This document shows positions 53,565-60,793 of a stretch of DNA of 64,000 nt, one piece after another. The DNA comes from Deinococcus sp. KNUC1210 (GTDB lineage Bacteria > Deinococcota > Deinococci > Deinococcales > Deinococcaceae). Position numbers and translations under genes: made by a program. The stretch lies in NCBI RefSeq assembly GCF_022344005.1, contig NZ_CP092190.1, positions 248,001 through 312,000 of the forward strand. Reading direction: 5' to 3'. Below the pieces are notes generated by a model. The model saw nothing but the letters and a program-made list of their open reading frames with translations. It did no database searches and was not told the origin of the DNA. Each line of letters starts with the position of its first letter. Positions within the stretch are counted from its first letter, which is position 1.

Positions 53565-56500
53565 TCAGTTGTGGCTGAGCACTTCCAGTTTTTCCAGATA
53601 GGCTTTTCCGCCCTCCAGCTCGGCCTCGAATCCGGACGCCGTACCGAATTCCAGCGACTCCGCCAGCGTTTCCGACATCAGGTATTCCTGCCAGCTCTCG
53701 GCGGCGTCGCGTGCATCGCCGCTCAGGTCCAGATGCAGCGTGATACGGTCCTGAACCTCGAAGCCCGCCTTCTTGCGTCCGTCCTGGATGCCGCGCACCA
53801 GATCGCGGGCCAGCCCTTCCAGCACCAGTTCCCGCGTGAGCGTGGTGTCGAAGGCCACCAGATACCCGGCCTCTTCCAGCGCCGCCAGCCCTTCCGGCGA
53901 TCTGGCGTCCACCAGCACTTCATCCGGCCCCAGTTCGTAGCGCTCGCCCGTGGGAGACACCACCTCGAACTGTTTGCCGTCGCGCACGCTTCTCGCCACT
54001 TCCGAGGCGTCGGCGGCGTTCAGGGCGGCCCGCACCTGCGGCACTGCCTTGCCGAACTTCTTGCCCAGCAGCGGCAGATTCGGGCGCAGCTGATAACTCA
54101 CCACCTCTGCGAACTGGTCGAGCAACTCCACTTCCTTGACGTTCAGCTCTTCCTTGATCTGTTCGGCAAAGCGCCCCAGGGCCGCCGTCTGCTCGGCACT
54201 TCTGGCCCGCAGCAGCACACGCGGCAGCGGCTGGCGTTGTCTCAGGTTGGCCTGCCCGCGTACCGCCCGGCCCAGTCCTACCACCCGCAGTACCGCGTCC
54301 ATCTCTGAAACCAGCGGGGTATTCAGCGCGGCGGCGTCGGGCTGCGGCCACTTCGCCAGATGCACGCTCGTGGGTGCGCCGCCTTCTACGCTCCGCACCA
54401 GATTCTGATACAGCGTCTCGGCCAGGAACGGCGTGAAGGGCGCGGTCAGCAGCGTGACGGTCTTGAGCGCCGTATACAGCGTGGCATACGCGGCGGTGTC
54501 CACCTGCCCGTCGCCACTCCAGAAGCGGCGGCGGTTGCGCCGTACGTACCAGTTGCTCAGGTCTTCCACCACAAACGCCTGTAGGGCGCGGCTGCTCGCG
54601 GTGGGGTCGAGGTTTTCCAGCGAGGCGGTCACGCTGTCCACCAGTGCCTGCACCTTCGCCAGCAGCCAGCGGTCGACTTCGGGGCGCTCGCTGACGGGCG
54701 GGGCGGCCTGCAGGTCGGGCTGATCGAGGTTGGCGTACAGCACGAAGAAGCTGTAGGTGTTCCACAGCGTCAGGAAGTAGCTGCGGAACGCCTCGCCCAC
54801 CAGATTCATGCCGAAGCGGCGGCTCAGTTCGGGCGGGGCCGACACGAACATGTACCAGCGGGCAGCGTCGGCTCCGTACTCCGCGAACACGTCCCAGGGG
54901 TCAACCGTGTTGCCCTTGCTCTTGCTCATCTTCAGGCCCTTCTCGTCGAGGATGTGCCCGGAGCAGATGACCGCCTTGTACGCCACACTGTCGAACACCA
55001 TCGTGCCGATCTGGTGCAGGCTGTTGAACCAGCCACGCGTTTGGTCGATGGCCTCCGCGATGTAGTCGGCGGGAAAGCGGGCCTCGAACACTGCTTTGTT
55101 CTCGAAGGGGTAGTGATACTGCGCGAACGGCATGCTGCCCGAGTCGTACCACACGTCGATCACGTAGGGCACGCGCCTGAAGGTCTTGCCGTTCTTCTCG
55201 AACACGATGTCGTCTACGCCGTCCGCCGCGCCCCGGTGCGGGTCGAAGTCGGCGTTCAGCACGTGTGTCTTTCCGCTCAGTTCCGCGAGTTCGGCGTAGC
55301 TGCCCACCACGTGGAATTCGCCGTCTTCGGCCTCCCAGACGGGCAGCGGCGTGCCCCAGTAGCGGTTGCGGCTCAGATTCCAGTCGATCAGATTTTCCAG
55401 CCAGCCGCCGTAGCGCCCGTTTCTGATGTGCGGCGGGTGCCAGTCGATACTCTGATTCAGCTCGATCAGGCGCTCTTTGAGCTTGGTGTTGTTCAGGTAC
55501 CAGCTCTCGGTGGCGTAGTACATCAGGGGCGTGCCGCAGCGCCAGCAGTGCGGGTAGCTGTGAACGAAGTTCTTCTCGCGCCACATCACGCCGCGTTCCC
55601 GCAGATCGCGCACGATGTCGCGGTTGGCGTCGCGGAAAAAGACGCCCTTCCAGGGGCCGAAGCGGTGTTTGCCCTCGGGGTCCACCCCCACGATGACGGG
55701 GAAGCCGTAGTTGCGGGCCAGACGCATATCGTCCTCACCGAACGCAGGCGCGGTATGCACGATGCCCGTGCCGTCCGAGTCGGAAACGTAGGTGTCGAGG
55801 CCGGACATCCACACGGGTTTTCCCTCGCCCTCCGCCTCATACGCTTCGGTGAAAGGCGGCGTGTAGCGAACCCTGTCCAGCTCCGTGCCCCGGAAGCTTG
55901 TGACCACCTCGGCGTGTTCGCCCAGCACTTCCGTCAGCAGGCTGCGGGCCAGGATCAGGACCTTGCCCTGTTCGTCCTTTGCCGCCACGTACTCGAAGTC
56001 GGGGTGAAGCGCGACGCCCACGTTGTAGGGCAGCGTCCAGGGCGTCGTCGTCCAGACCAGAAAGGCCGTTCCGGCGGGCAGGCCCAGGCTTTCCGGCTCG
56101 GTCAGATCGAAGGTCACGTAAACGCTCGGGTCCTGGATGTCTTTGTAGCCCTCGCTCACCTCGGCATTGCTCAGCGTGGTGCCGTCTTTCGGGCAGTACG
56201 GCGCGACGCGGAAGCCCCGGTACAGCAGGCCCTTCTCGTTCAGGTTTTTCAGGCTCCACCAGATCGACTCGATATAGTCCTTGTGCAGCGTCATGTAGGC
56301 GTCGTCCAGATCGACCCAGTAGCCCATGCGCTCGGTGAATCTGCGCCACTCGTTCTCGTACTCGAACACGCTGGCGCGGCACTCGGCGTTGAACTTGTCG
56401 ATGCCGTACTGCTCCACCTCACGCTTGCTGTTCAGGCCCAGCTTCTTCTCGACGCCGATCTCGACGGGCAGGCCGTGCGTGTCCCAGCCTGCTTTGCGCG

Positions 56501-56762
56501 GCACATGGTAGCCCTGCATGGTGCGAAAGCGCGGAAACAGGTCTTTGAAGCTGCGGGCCTGCACATGATGAACGCCCGGCTGTCCGTTGGCGGTGGGCGG
56601 CCCCTCGTAGAAGTTGAACAGCGGGCCATCTTTGGTCTGCTCCAGCGACCGGGAAAATACCTGCTCGCGCTGCCAGAACGCCAGCGTTTCCATCTCCAGC
56701 GCGGGGAAGTTGGGGTTTTGTTGCACGGGGCTGAACAGTTGTTTCCGCTCGGATGTGGTCAT
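53565..56762 (-). CDS. ileS: Isoleucyl-tRNA synthetase, eukaryote-like (IleS2) type
   Basis: Charges tRNA(Ile). The 1065-aa protein has GPPTANGQPGVHHVQARSFKD around the HIGH site, where GVHH is typical of the eukaryotic-like IleS2 clade and not the common bacterial SIHIGHA. It also has a CP1 editing domain (VWTTTPWTLPYNVGVAL), zinc-type cysteines (CWRCGTPL), KMSKS in GLKMSKSKGNTVDPWD, and a long C-terminal domain with RQPLPRVLLRA. The IleS2 clade is known for low mupirocin sensitivity. ATG 56762 has AGGAG upstream. It is second gene in an operon behind a cupin gene and a T-box leader. Confidence 0.96.
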   Translation of the reverse strand: MTTSERKQLFSPVQQNPNFPALEMETLAFWQREQVFSRSLEQTKDGPLFNFYEGPPTANGQPGVHHVQARSFKDLFPRFRTMQGYHVPRKAGWDTHGLPVEIGVEKKLGLNSKREVEQYGIDKFNAECRASVFEYENEWRRFTERMGYWVDLDDAYMTLHKDYIESIWWSLKNLNEKGLLYRGFRVAPYCPKDGTTLSNAEVSEGYKDIQDPSVYVTFDLTEPESLGLPAGTAFLVWTTTPWTLPYNVGVALHPDFEYVAAKDEQGKVLILARSLLTEVLGEHAEVVTSFRGTELDRVRYTPPFTEAYEAEGEGKPVWMSGLDTYVSDSDGTGIVHTAPAFGEDDMRLARNYGFPVIVGVDPEGKHRFGPWKGVFFRDANRDIVRDLRERGVMWREKNFVHSYPHCWRCGTPLMYYATESWYLNNTKLKERLIELNQSIDWHPPHIRNGRYGGWLENLIDWNLSRNRYWGTPLPVWEAEDGEFHVVGSYAELAELSGKTHVLNADFDPHRGAADGVDDIVFEKNGKTFRRVPYVIDVWYDSGSMPFAQYHYPFENKAVFEARFPADYIAEAIDQTRGWFNSLHQIGTMVFDSVAYKAVICSGHILDEKGLKMSKSKGNTVDPWDVFAEYGADAARWYMFVSAPPELSRRFGMNLVGEAFRSYFLTLWNTYSFFVLYANLDQPDLQAAPPVSERPEVDRWLLAKVQALVDSVTASLENLDPTASSRALQAFVVEDLSNWYVRRNRRRFWSGDGQVDTAAYATLYTALKTVTLLTAPFTPFLAETLYQNLVRSVEGGAPTSVHLAKWPQPDAAALNTPLVSEMDAVLRVVGLGRAVRGQANLRQRQPLPRVLLRARSAEQTAALGRFAEQIKEELNVKEVELLDQFAEVVSYQLRPNLPLLGKKFGKAVPQVRAALNAADASEVARSVRDGKQFEVVSPTGERYELGPDEVLVDARSPEGLAALEEAGYLVAFDTTLTRELVLEGLARDLVRGIQDGRKKAGFEVQDRITLHLDLSGDARDAAESWQEYLMSETLAESLEFGTASGFEAELEGGKAYLEKLEVLSHN

Positions 56763-56776
56763 GGTGTCTCCTGGGG

Positions 56777-57106
56777 TCAATCGACGATGAACAGCTTTGC
56801 GCCGCTCGGGGTGCTGGAACGGTGGGCCTCGGCGTGGTCGGCTACCTGATAGCTCATGCCGGGTGTCAGGGTGAAGACCCGCCCGTCTTCCAGCTCGGTG
56901 ACGAGTTCGCCCTCCAGCACGAGCAGAATGTGGCCCTTGCTGCACCAGTGATCGGCCAGATAACCGGGCGTGTACTCGACCTGCCGCACCCGGATAGGGC
57001 CAAACTGTCGCGTGCGCCACAGCGCTCTTCCGGTGATGCCGGGATGCTCGGTGGCCTGCACGCTGGCCCAGTCGGTGACGCTGTAGGGAATGTCGGCCAT
57101 CTGCAT
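56777..57106 (-). CDS. DHCW-motif cupin protein
   Basis: A 109-aa single-cupin protein: VRQVEYTPGYLADHWCSKGHILLVLEGELVTELEDGRVFTLTPGMSYQVAD, with the family's DHWCSKGH metal-ligand motif. Ligand and reaction are unknown. ATG 57106 has AGGAGG 7 nt upstream; the longer frame to 57211 runs through the T-box terminator and is not used. It lies between the T-box and ileS with a 14-nt gap to ileS, so it should be expressed when tRNA(Ile) is uncharged. Confidence 0.8.
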   Translation of the reverse strand: MQMADIPYSVTDWASVQATEHPGITGRALWRTRQFGPIRVRQVEYTPGYLADHWCSKGHILLVLEGELVTELEDGRVFTLTPGMSYQVADHAEAHRSSTPSGAKLFIVD

Positions 57107-57134
57107 GCTGAACCTCCTGACGGGTGAGTGGAAT

Positions 57135-57357
57135 AAAAAAGCACGTCCCAGACATTGCTGCTGGGACGCGCCTGAAGGCTCATTCGCGTGGTACCACCCA
57201 ACTTCGCCCACACTGCGGGCCTCGTCGTCTCGCTGTCGGGGAGGAGCCGGAGGAGTCTAGTAAGCCCGTGGGGGCGGTTCTTTCCTCTGCGCGGGAGGTG
57301 ATCTTCGGCGGGGGTCGTGCTGTCAGGCTTCCACCGTCCCTGACTCGCTCGTAGCCG
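57135..57357 (-). promoter_or_regulatory. T-box riboswitch (isoleucine) of cupin-ileS operon
   Basis: On the minus strand the leader holds the T-box sequence TGGGTGGTACCACGCG (57200 to 57185), close to the consensus AGGGTGGTACCGCG. An 11-bp terminator stem (arms 57161-57171 and 57141-57151) follows, ending in TTTTTT (57135-57140). Upstream is a Stem I-like hairpin (GTCAGG/CCTGAC, 57322-57344), whose 3' side carries ATC followed by A (57303-57300), a good specifier for isoleucine. Uncharged tRNA(Ile) would favour the antiterminator and permit transcription. The class is firm; the exact specifier is tentative. Confidence 0.9.
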
Positions 57358-57363
57358 TCTGCC

Positions 57364-57391
57364 TGCCTACTGTCCTCGCGTTCGCTGTCAA
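57364..57391 (-). promoter_or_regulatory. Promoter of T-box operon
   Basis: Minus-strand TTGACA (57391 to 57386), 16-nt spacer, and TAGGCA (57369 to 57364), placing the transcript start a few bases before the T-box Stem I. Confidence 0.55.
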
Positions 57392-57692
57392 ATTGTCGCT
57401 GCCGCTTCCGCAGGAGCTGATGGCATGGTAGGCCGCTTGCAGGGCTGGGTCAAGCCTGCGCGGGCCGGGCAGGGGAGGGCACCTGTCTTGCCCGGCCCCT
57501 GTACCCGGTCAGGGTGTGGGCGTACCATGGAAGGACACCGCTCAACTTCACGCGCCGCTTCTACTGTCATGAAGTTCTTATGTGCCGGGCTTGGTGTATC
57601 TTGTACACTCATTCCATCCCGTCGTCCAACCCCGGGCCGCTCGCAGGCGGTGCACGGTTTCTGGGACGCTCTAGCAGCGCAGGAGAGTCAGC
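57392..57692 (+). other. Spacer upstream of rho with GC-rich hairpin
   Basis: About 300 bp without a gene. It contains a perfect 10-bp hairpin GGGCCGGGCA (57462-57471) / TGCCCGGCCC (57489-57498) and a candidate plus-strand -10 box TACACT at 57604-57609 within the inverted repeat GTGTATCTTGTACAC. Either may contribute to rho regulation. Confidence 0.4.
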
Positions 57693-57767
57693 ATGAATGT
57701 CTTCATCCATCCTTTCCAATTTCTTCACCAAGACACAAGGCCAGGTCTGTGGGCGGCCCGCCGATGA
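57693..57767 (+). CDS. Putative 24-aa leader ORF coupled to rho
   Basis: ATG 57693 is preceded by AGGAGA. The frame (MNVFIHPFQFLHQDTRPGLW...) ends at a TGA that overlaps the rho ATG as ATGA. rho itself has no Shine-Dalgarno, so re-initiation from this ORF would explain its translation. Confidence 0.4.
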   Translation: MNVFIHPFQFLHQDTRPGLWAARR

Positions 57768-59079
57768 CTGACAGTGTCCCCCTTCGTGCCAGCGGTACGC
57801 CGCCACTCGGTGAGCTGGAGCCTGCCTTCCGCTTCAACGATCTTCAGCAGAAGATCCTGCCCGAACTGCACCTGATCGCTGCCAATCTGGGCATCGAGCA
57901 CTACCGCAAACTGAAAAAGATGCGCTGGCCTTCAGCATCCTGGAACGGCAGGCAGACCGCGAGGGGCAGGTGCTGGCACGCGGTTTTCTGGAGATTTCCG
58001 CCGACGGCTACGGCTTTCTTCAGACCGATCTGCTCAATGCCGAGTCGCGCACGGTGCTGGTCACGTCGGGCGTCATCAAGCAGAATCACCTGAGAACCGG
58101 CGACGAGGTGATCGGACGGGCCAGAAAGCCCAGGGAAAACGAGCGCTACGGCACGCTGGTGCGCGTCGAGGCGATCAACGGCCTGGAACCGGAAGCGGCG
58201 AGGCTGCGTCCACGCTTCGACGACCTGATTCCGACCTTCCCCGAGCAGCAACTCGTGCTGGAAGAACCAGGCCGCGACGACGGGCTGGCGCTGCGGGTGG
58301 TCGATCTGCTCGTTCCCATCGGCCTGGGGCAGCGGGCGCTGATCGTGGCTCCGCCCAAAGCGGGTAAAACCACCCTGCTGAAGAAGATCGCCAACAGCAT
58401 CGTGAGGAACTACCCGCACGTGACCGTGATGGTGTTGCTGGTGGACGAGCGCCCCGAAGAGGTCACCGACTTCCGCGAGAGCGTCGAGGGAGCGCAGGTG
58501 GTCGCCAGTACCTTCGACGAGCCGCCGCAGAACCATGTCCGGGTCGCGGAATTCGTGCACGAGCGGGCGCGGCGCATCGTGGAAGACGGCGGCGACGTGG
58601 TGATTCTGCTCGATTCCATCACCCGTCTGGCCCGCGCCAACAACCTGGTGACGCCCCCCACCGGGCGCACGCTGTCGGGCGGTCTGGACAGCAACGCGCT
58701 GCACTGGCCCAAGCGCTTCCTGGGGGCGGCCCGCAACATCCGGGGCGGCGGCAGTCTCACCATTCTGGCGACAGCGCTGGTCGAAACCGGATCGCGCATG
58801 GACGACGTGATCTTCGAGGAGTTCAAGGGCACCGGCAACGCCGAACTGGTGCTGTCGCGCCGTCTGGAAGAACGCCGGGTCTTTCCCGCCCTCGACATCC
58901 TGAAATCCGGCACCCGCCGCGAGGAACTGCTGCTCGATCCTGCCGTGTTGCAGAAGATGTGGCTGCTCCGCAAAGTCATCTCGGACATGGACCCTGCCGA
59001 CGCGATGGAAATGCTGCTGGGACGCATGGGCAAGACGCGCAACAACGCCGAGTTCCTGTCGGCACTGGCTGGCGGATAA
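57764..59079 (+). CDS. rho: Transcription termination factor Rho, frameshifted
   Basis: Hexameric RNA-dependent ATPase that ends transcription. The N-terminal part (PPLGELEPAFRFNDLQQKILPELHLIAANLGIEHYRKLKK) and the remainder (VLARGFLEISADGYGFLQ RNA-binding domain, Walker A PPKAGKTTLLKKI, Walker B VVILLDSITRLARA, Q-loop/R-loop LSGGLDSNALHWPKRF) are in different frames. The break is at 57914-57919 (AAAAAG): one more G yields KLKKDALAFSILERQADREGQ and a 438-aa Rho. Probably a sequencing error, since Rho is indispensable in most bacteria. Its start is coupled to a small upstream ORF. Confidence 0.92.
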
Positions 59080-59105
59080 AGGCCCGATAGGATGCGGGTG
59101 TCAGG

Positions 59106-59138
59106 AGCGGGAGAGCGGCGGCTTTCCCGCTCTCATTC
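59106..59138 (+). terminator. Hairpin terminator after rho
   Basis: AGCGGGA (59106-59112) pairs with TCCCGCT (59125-59131), followed by CTCATTCTTT. Confidence 0.55.
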
Positions 59139-59288
59139 TTTGGGTTCCTGTTTCGGCGCTGTGCTAATGGCTGAGCGCCTGACTTTGACGACACAGGCCG
59201 CAGCACGCGTTCCGCGTCACGGGCGATCAGCCAGGGCTCGCCACCTTGTCATCATCCTCTGATATTCCGCATCACGGCTCCTCTTCGC

Positions 59289-59294
59289 TACACT
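59289..59294 (+). promoter_or_regulatory. -10 box TACACT, leaderless start of SDR gene
   Basis: TACACT ends 6 nt before the ATG at 59301. Confidence 0.55.
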
Positions 59295-59300
59295 CACGCC

Positions 59301-59990
59301 ATGACTTCTTCCAAGCCCGTTACCCTGATCACCGGAGCCACCGGAGGGATCGGCGTGGCACTGGCACATGTGCTGCACCGTCATCAGCTGATTCTGGCGG
59401 GCCGGAACGCGGCCAAACTCGCGGCGCTGTGTGCCGAACTGCCCGACGCCGCGCCCCTGCTGCTCGATCTGACGCGACCCGAGACGTTTGCCGATGCCCT
59501 GGTGGGCCTGGGCCGTGTGACCAACGTGATTCACAATGCCGGAACCGTGGAGCTGGGCATGCTCGCCGAACAGTCGCACGAGATCTGGACGCGCACGCTG
59601 ACGATCAATACCGTGGCGCCTGCCGAGCTGACGGGGCTGCTGCTGCCCAGAATCCGGGCCGAGCGCGGCAGCGTGGTGTTTATCAACAGCGGGGCGGGGC
59701 TGCGGGCCAATGCGGGCTGGAGCAGCTACGCGGCGAGCAAGTTCGCGCTGCGGGCGATTGCCGATGCGCTGAGGGAGGAAGAGGCGGCCAGTGGCCTCCG
59801 GGTCATCAGCGTGTTTCCGGGGCGCACCGATACCCCCATGCAGCGCAAAGTCAGGACGCAGGAAGGTCAGTCCTACGACCCCGACGCCTTCATGCGCCCC
59901 GAAACGGTGGCCGAGGCCGTGTGTTACGCACTTCAGGCCCCGCGTGACGCGGTGATTTCCGATCTGACCATCCGTCCTTCGCCCCGGTGA
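59301..59990 (+). CDS. Short-chain dehydrogenase/reductase
   Basis: A 229-aa classical SDR: LITGATGGIGVALA (NAD(P)-binding TGxxxGIG), NVIHNAGTVELG, the catalytic serine in VFINSGAG and YAASK with the Tyr and Lys, then PGRTDTPM. It is slightly shorter than most SDRs. The substrate is unknown. Its stop overlaps the GTG of the next gene (GTGA), so the SDR and the HAD protein are made together. Confidence 0.88.
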   Translation: MTSSKPVTLITGATGGIGVALAHVLHRHQLILAGRNAAKLAALCAELPDAAPLLLDLTRPETFADALVGLGRVTNVIHNAGTVELGMLAEQSHEIWTRTLTINTVAPAELTGLLLPRIRAERGSVVFINSGAGLRANAGWSSYAASKFALRAIADALREEEAASGLRVISVFPGRTDTPMQRKVRTQEGQSYDPDAFMRPETVAEAVCYALQAPRDAVISDLTIRPSPR

Positions 59991-60580
59991 GCGGTGGGGC
60001 GAAGGCGGTGCTGTTCGATCTGGACGGCACGCTGCACGACCGCGCCGAGACCGTCCGTCGGTATCTGAAGGGCCACGCACGGCGCTTCGAGCTTCCGGCA
60101 GGGTATGCCGAGCGCTGGACCGAGCTCGATGACCTGGGCTACCGGAGGAAGCAGGAGGTGACTGCGGAACTGGTGGCCGAGTTTGGCCTGAGCTATGCGC
60201 CTGCCGAACTGTTTCAGGACTTTACGGACCATGCCTGGAGCGACGTGGCCCCCATGCCGCACGCACTGGCGGTGCTGACCGAGCTGCGGCGGCGCGGTGT
60301 GCGGCTGGGCATCGTCACGAACGGCTGGACAGCGAAGCAGCTGGAGTGCCTTCGCGGGCTGGATTTCGGAGCACTGATAGACGACGTGATCGTGTCGGAG
60401 GCGGTCGGTCTGAAGAAACCCGATCCGGCGATCTTCCGGCTGTCTCTGTCGCGGCTGGACGTGTCGGCGCAGGAAACGTGGTACGTGGGTGATAGTCCGG
60501 TCAACGACGTGGCAGGGCCACAGGCTGTCGGCATACGCGCCGCGCTGCTGCCCGGTGGTCATCCCCTGCCCCCGCACTGA
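59987..60580 (+). CDS. HAD-superfamily hydrolase
   Basis: A 197-aa HAD phosphatase: AVLFDLDGTLHDRAETV (motif I with both Asp), GIVTNGWTAKQ (motif II), KKPDPAIFRLSL (motif III Lys) and WYVGDSPVNDVAG (motif IV). The helical cap between motifs I and II places it near phosphoglycolate/beta-phosphoglucomutase-like members. GTG start overlaps the SDR stop. Substrate unknown. Confidence 0.85.
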   Translation: MSGGAKAVLFDLDGTLHDRAETVRRYLKGHARRFELPAGYAERWTELDDLGYRRKQEVTAELVAEFGLSYAPAELFQDFTDHAWSDVAPMPHALAVLTELRRRGVRLGIVTNGWTAKQLECLRGLDFGALIDDVIVSEAVGLKKPDPAIFRLSLSRLDVSAQETWYVGDSPVNDVAGPQAVGIRAALLPGGHPLPPH

Positions 60581-60780
60581 TGCCCGATGTACGGCTGAAG
60601 GATCTGCGGGGCGTGCTGGATCTCTGAGGGATGGCCGAAAATGGAAAGGAGGGAGGGGAGTGGAAGTCGTCCAGGACGGTCTTTTCCCTTATGACCCTGC
60701 GAACGCCCTTCCAGGCAGCTGACCCGGACGCAGCGCCGCTGCTCACGGCTCATCGTCCAAACCTCGACCGCCGTTCCTGT

Positions 60781-60786
60781 TAGCAT
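60781..60786 (+). promoter_or_regulatory. -10 box TAGCAT, leaderless GTG start of hrpB
   Basis: TAGCAT ends 7 nt before the GTG at 60794. The 213-bp spacer before it holds no gene; it has a purine-rich stretch (about 60640-60665). Confidence 0.5.
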
Positions 60787-60793
60787 CCAGCAC

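Noticed and set aside
57104..57211. Cupin start at 57211
   Set aside because: That frame would run through the T-box antiterminator and terminator; ATG 57106 with AGGAGG is the right start.
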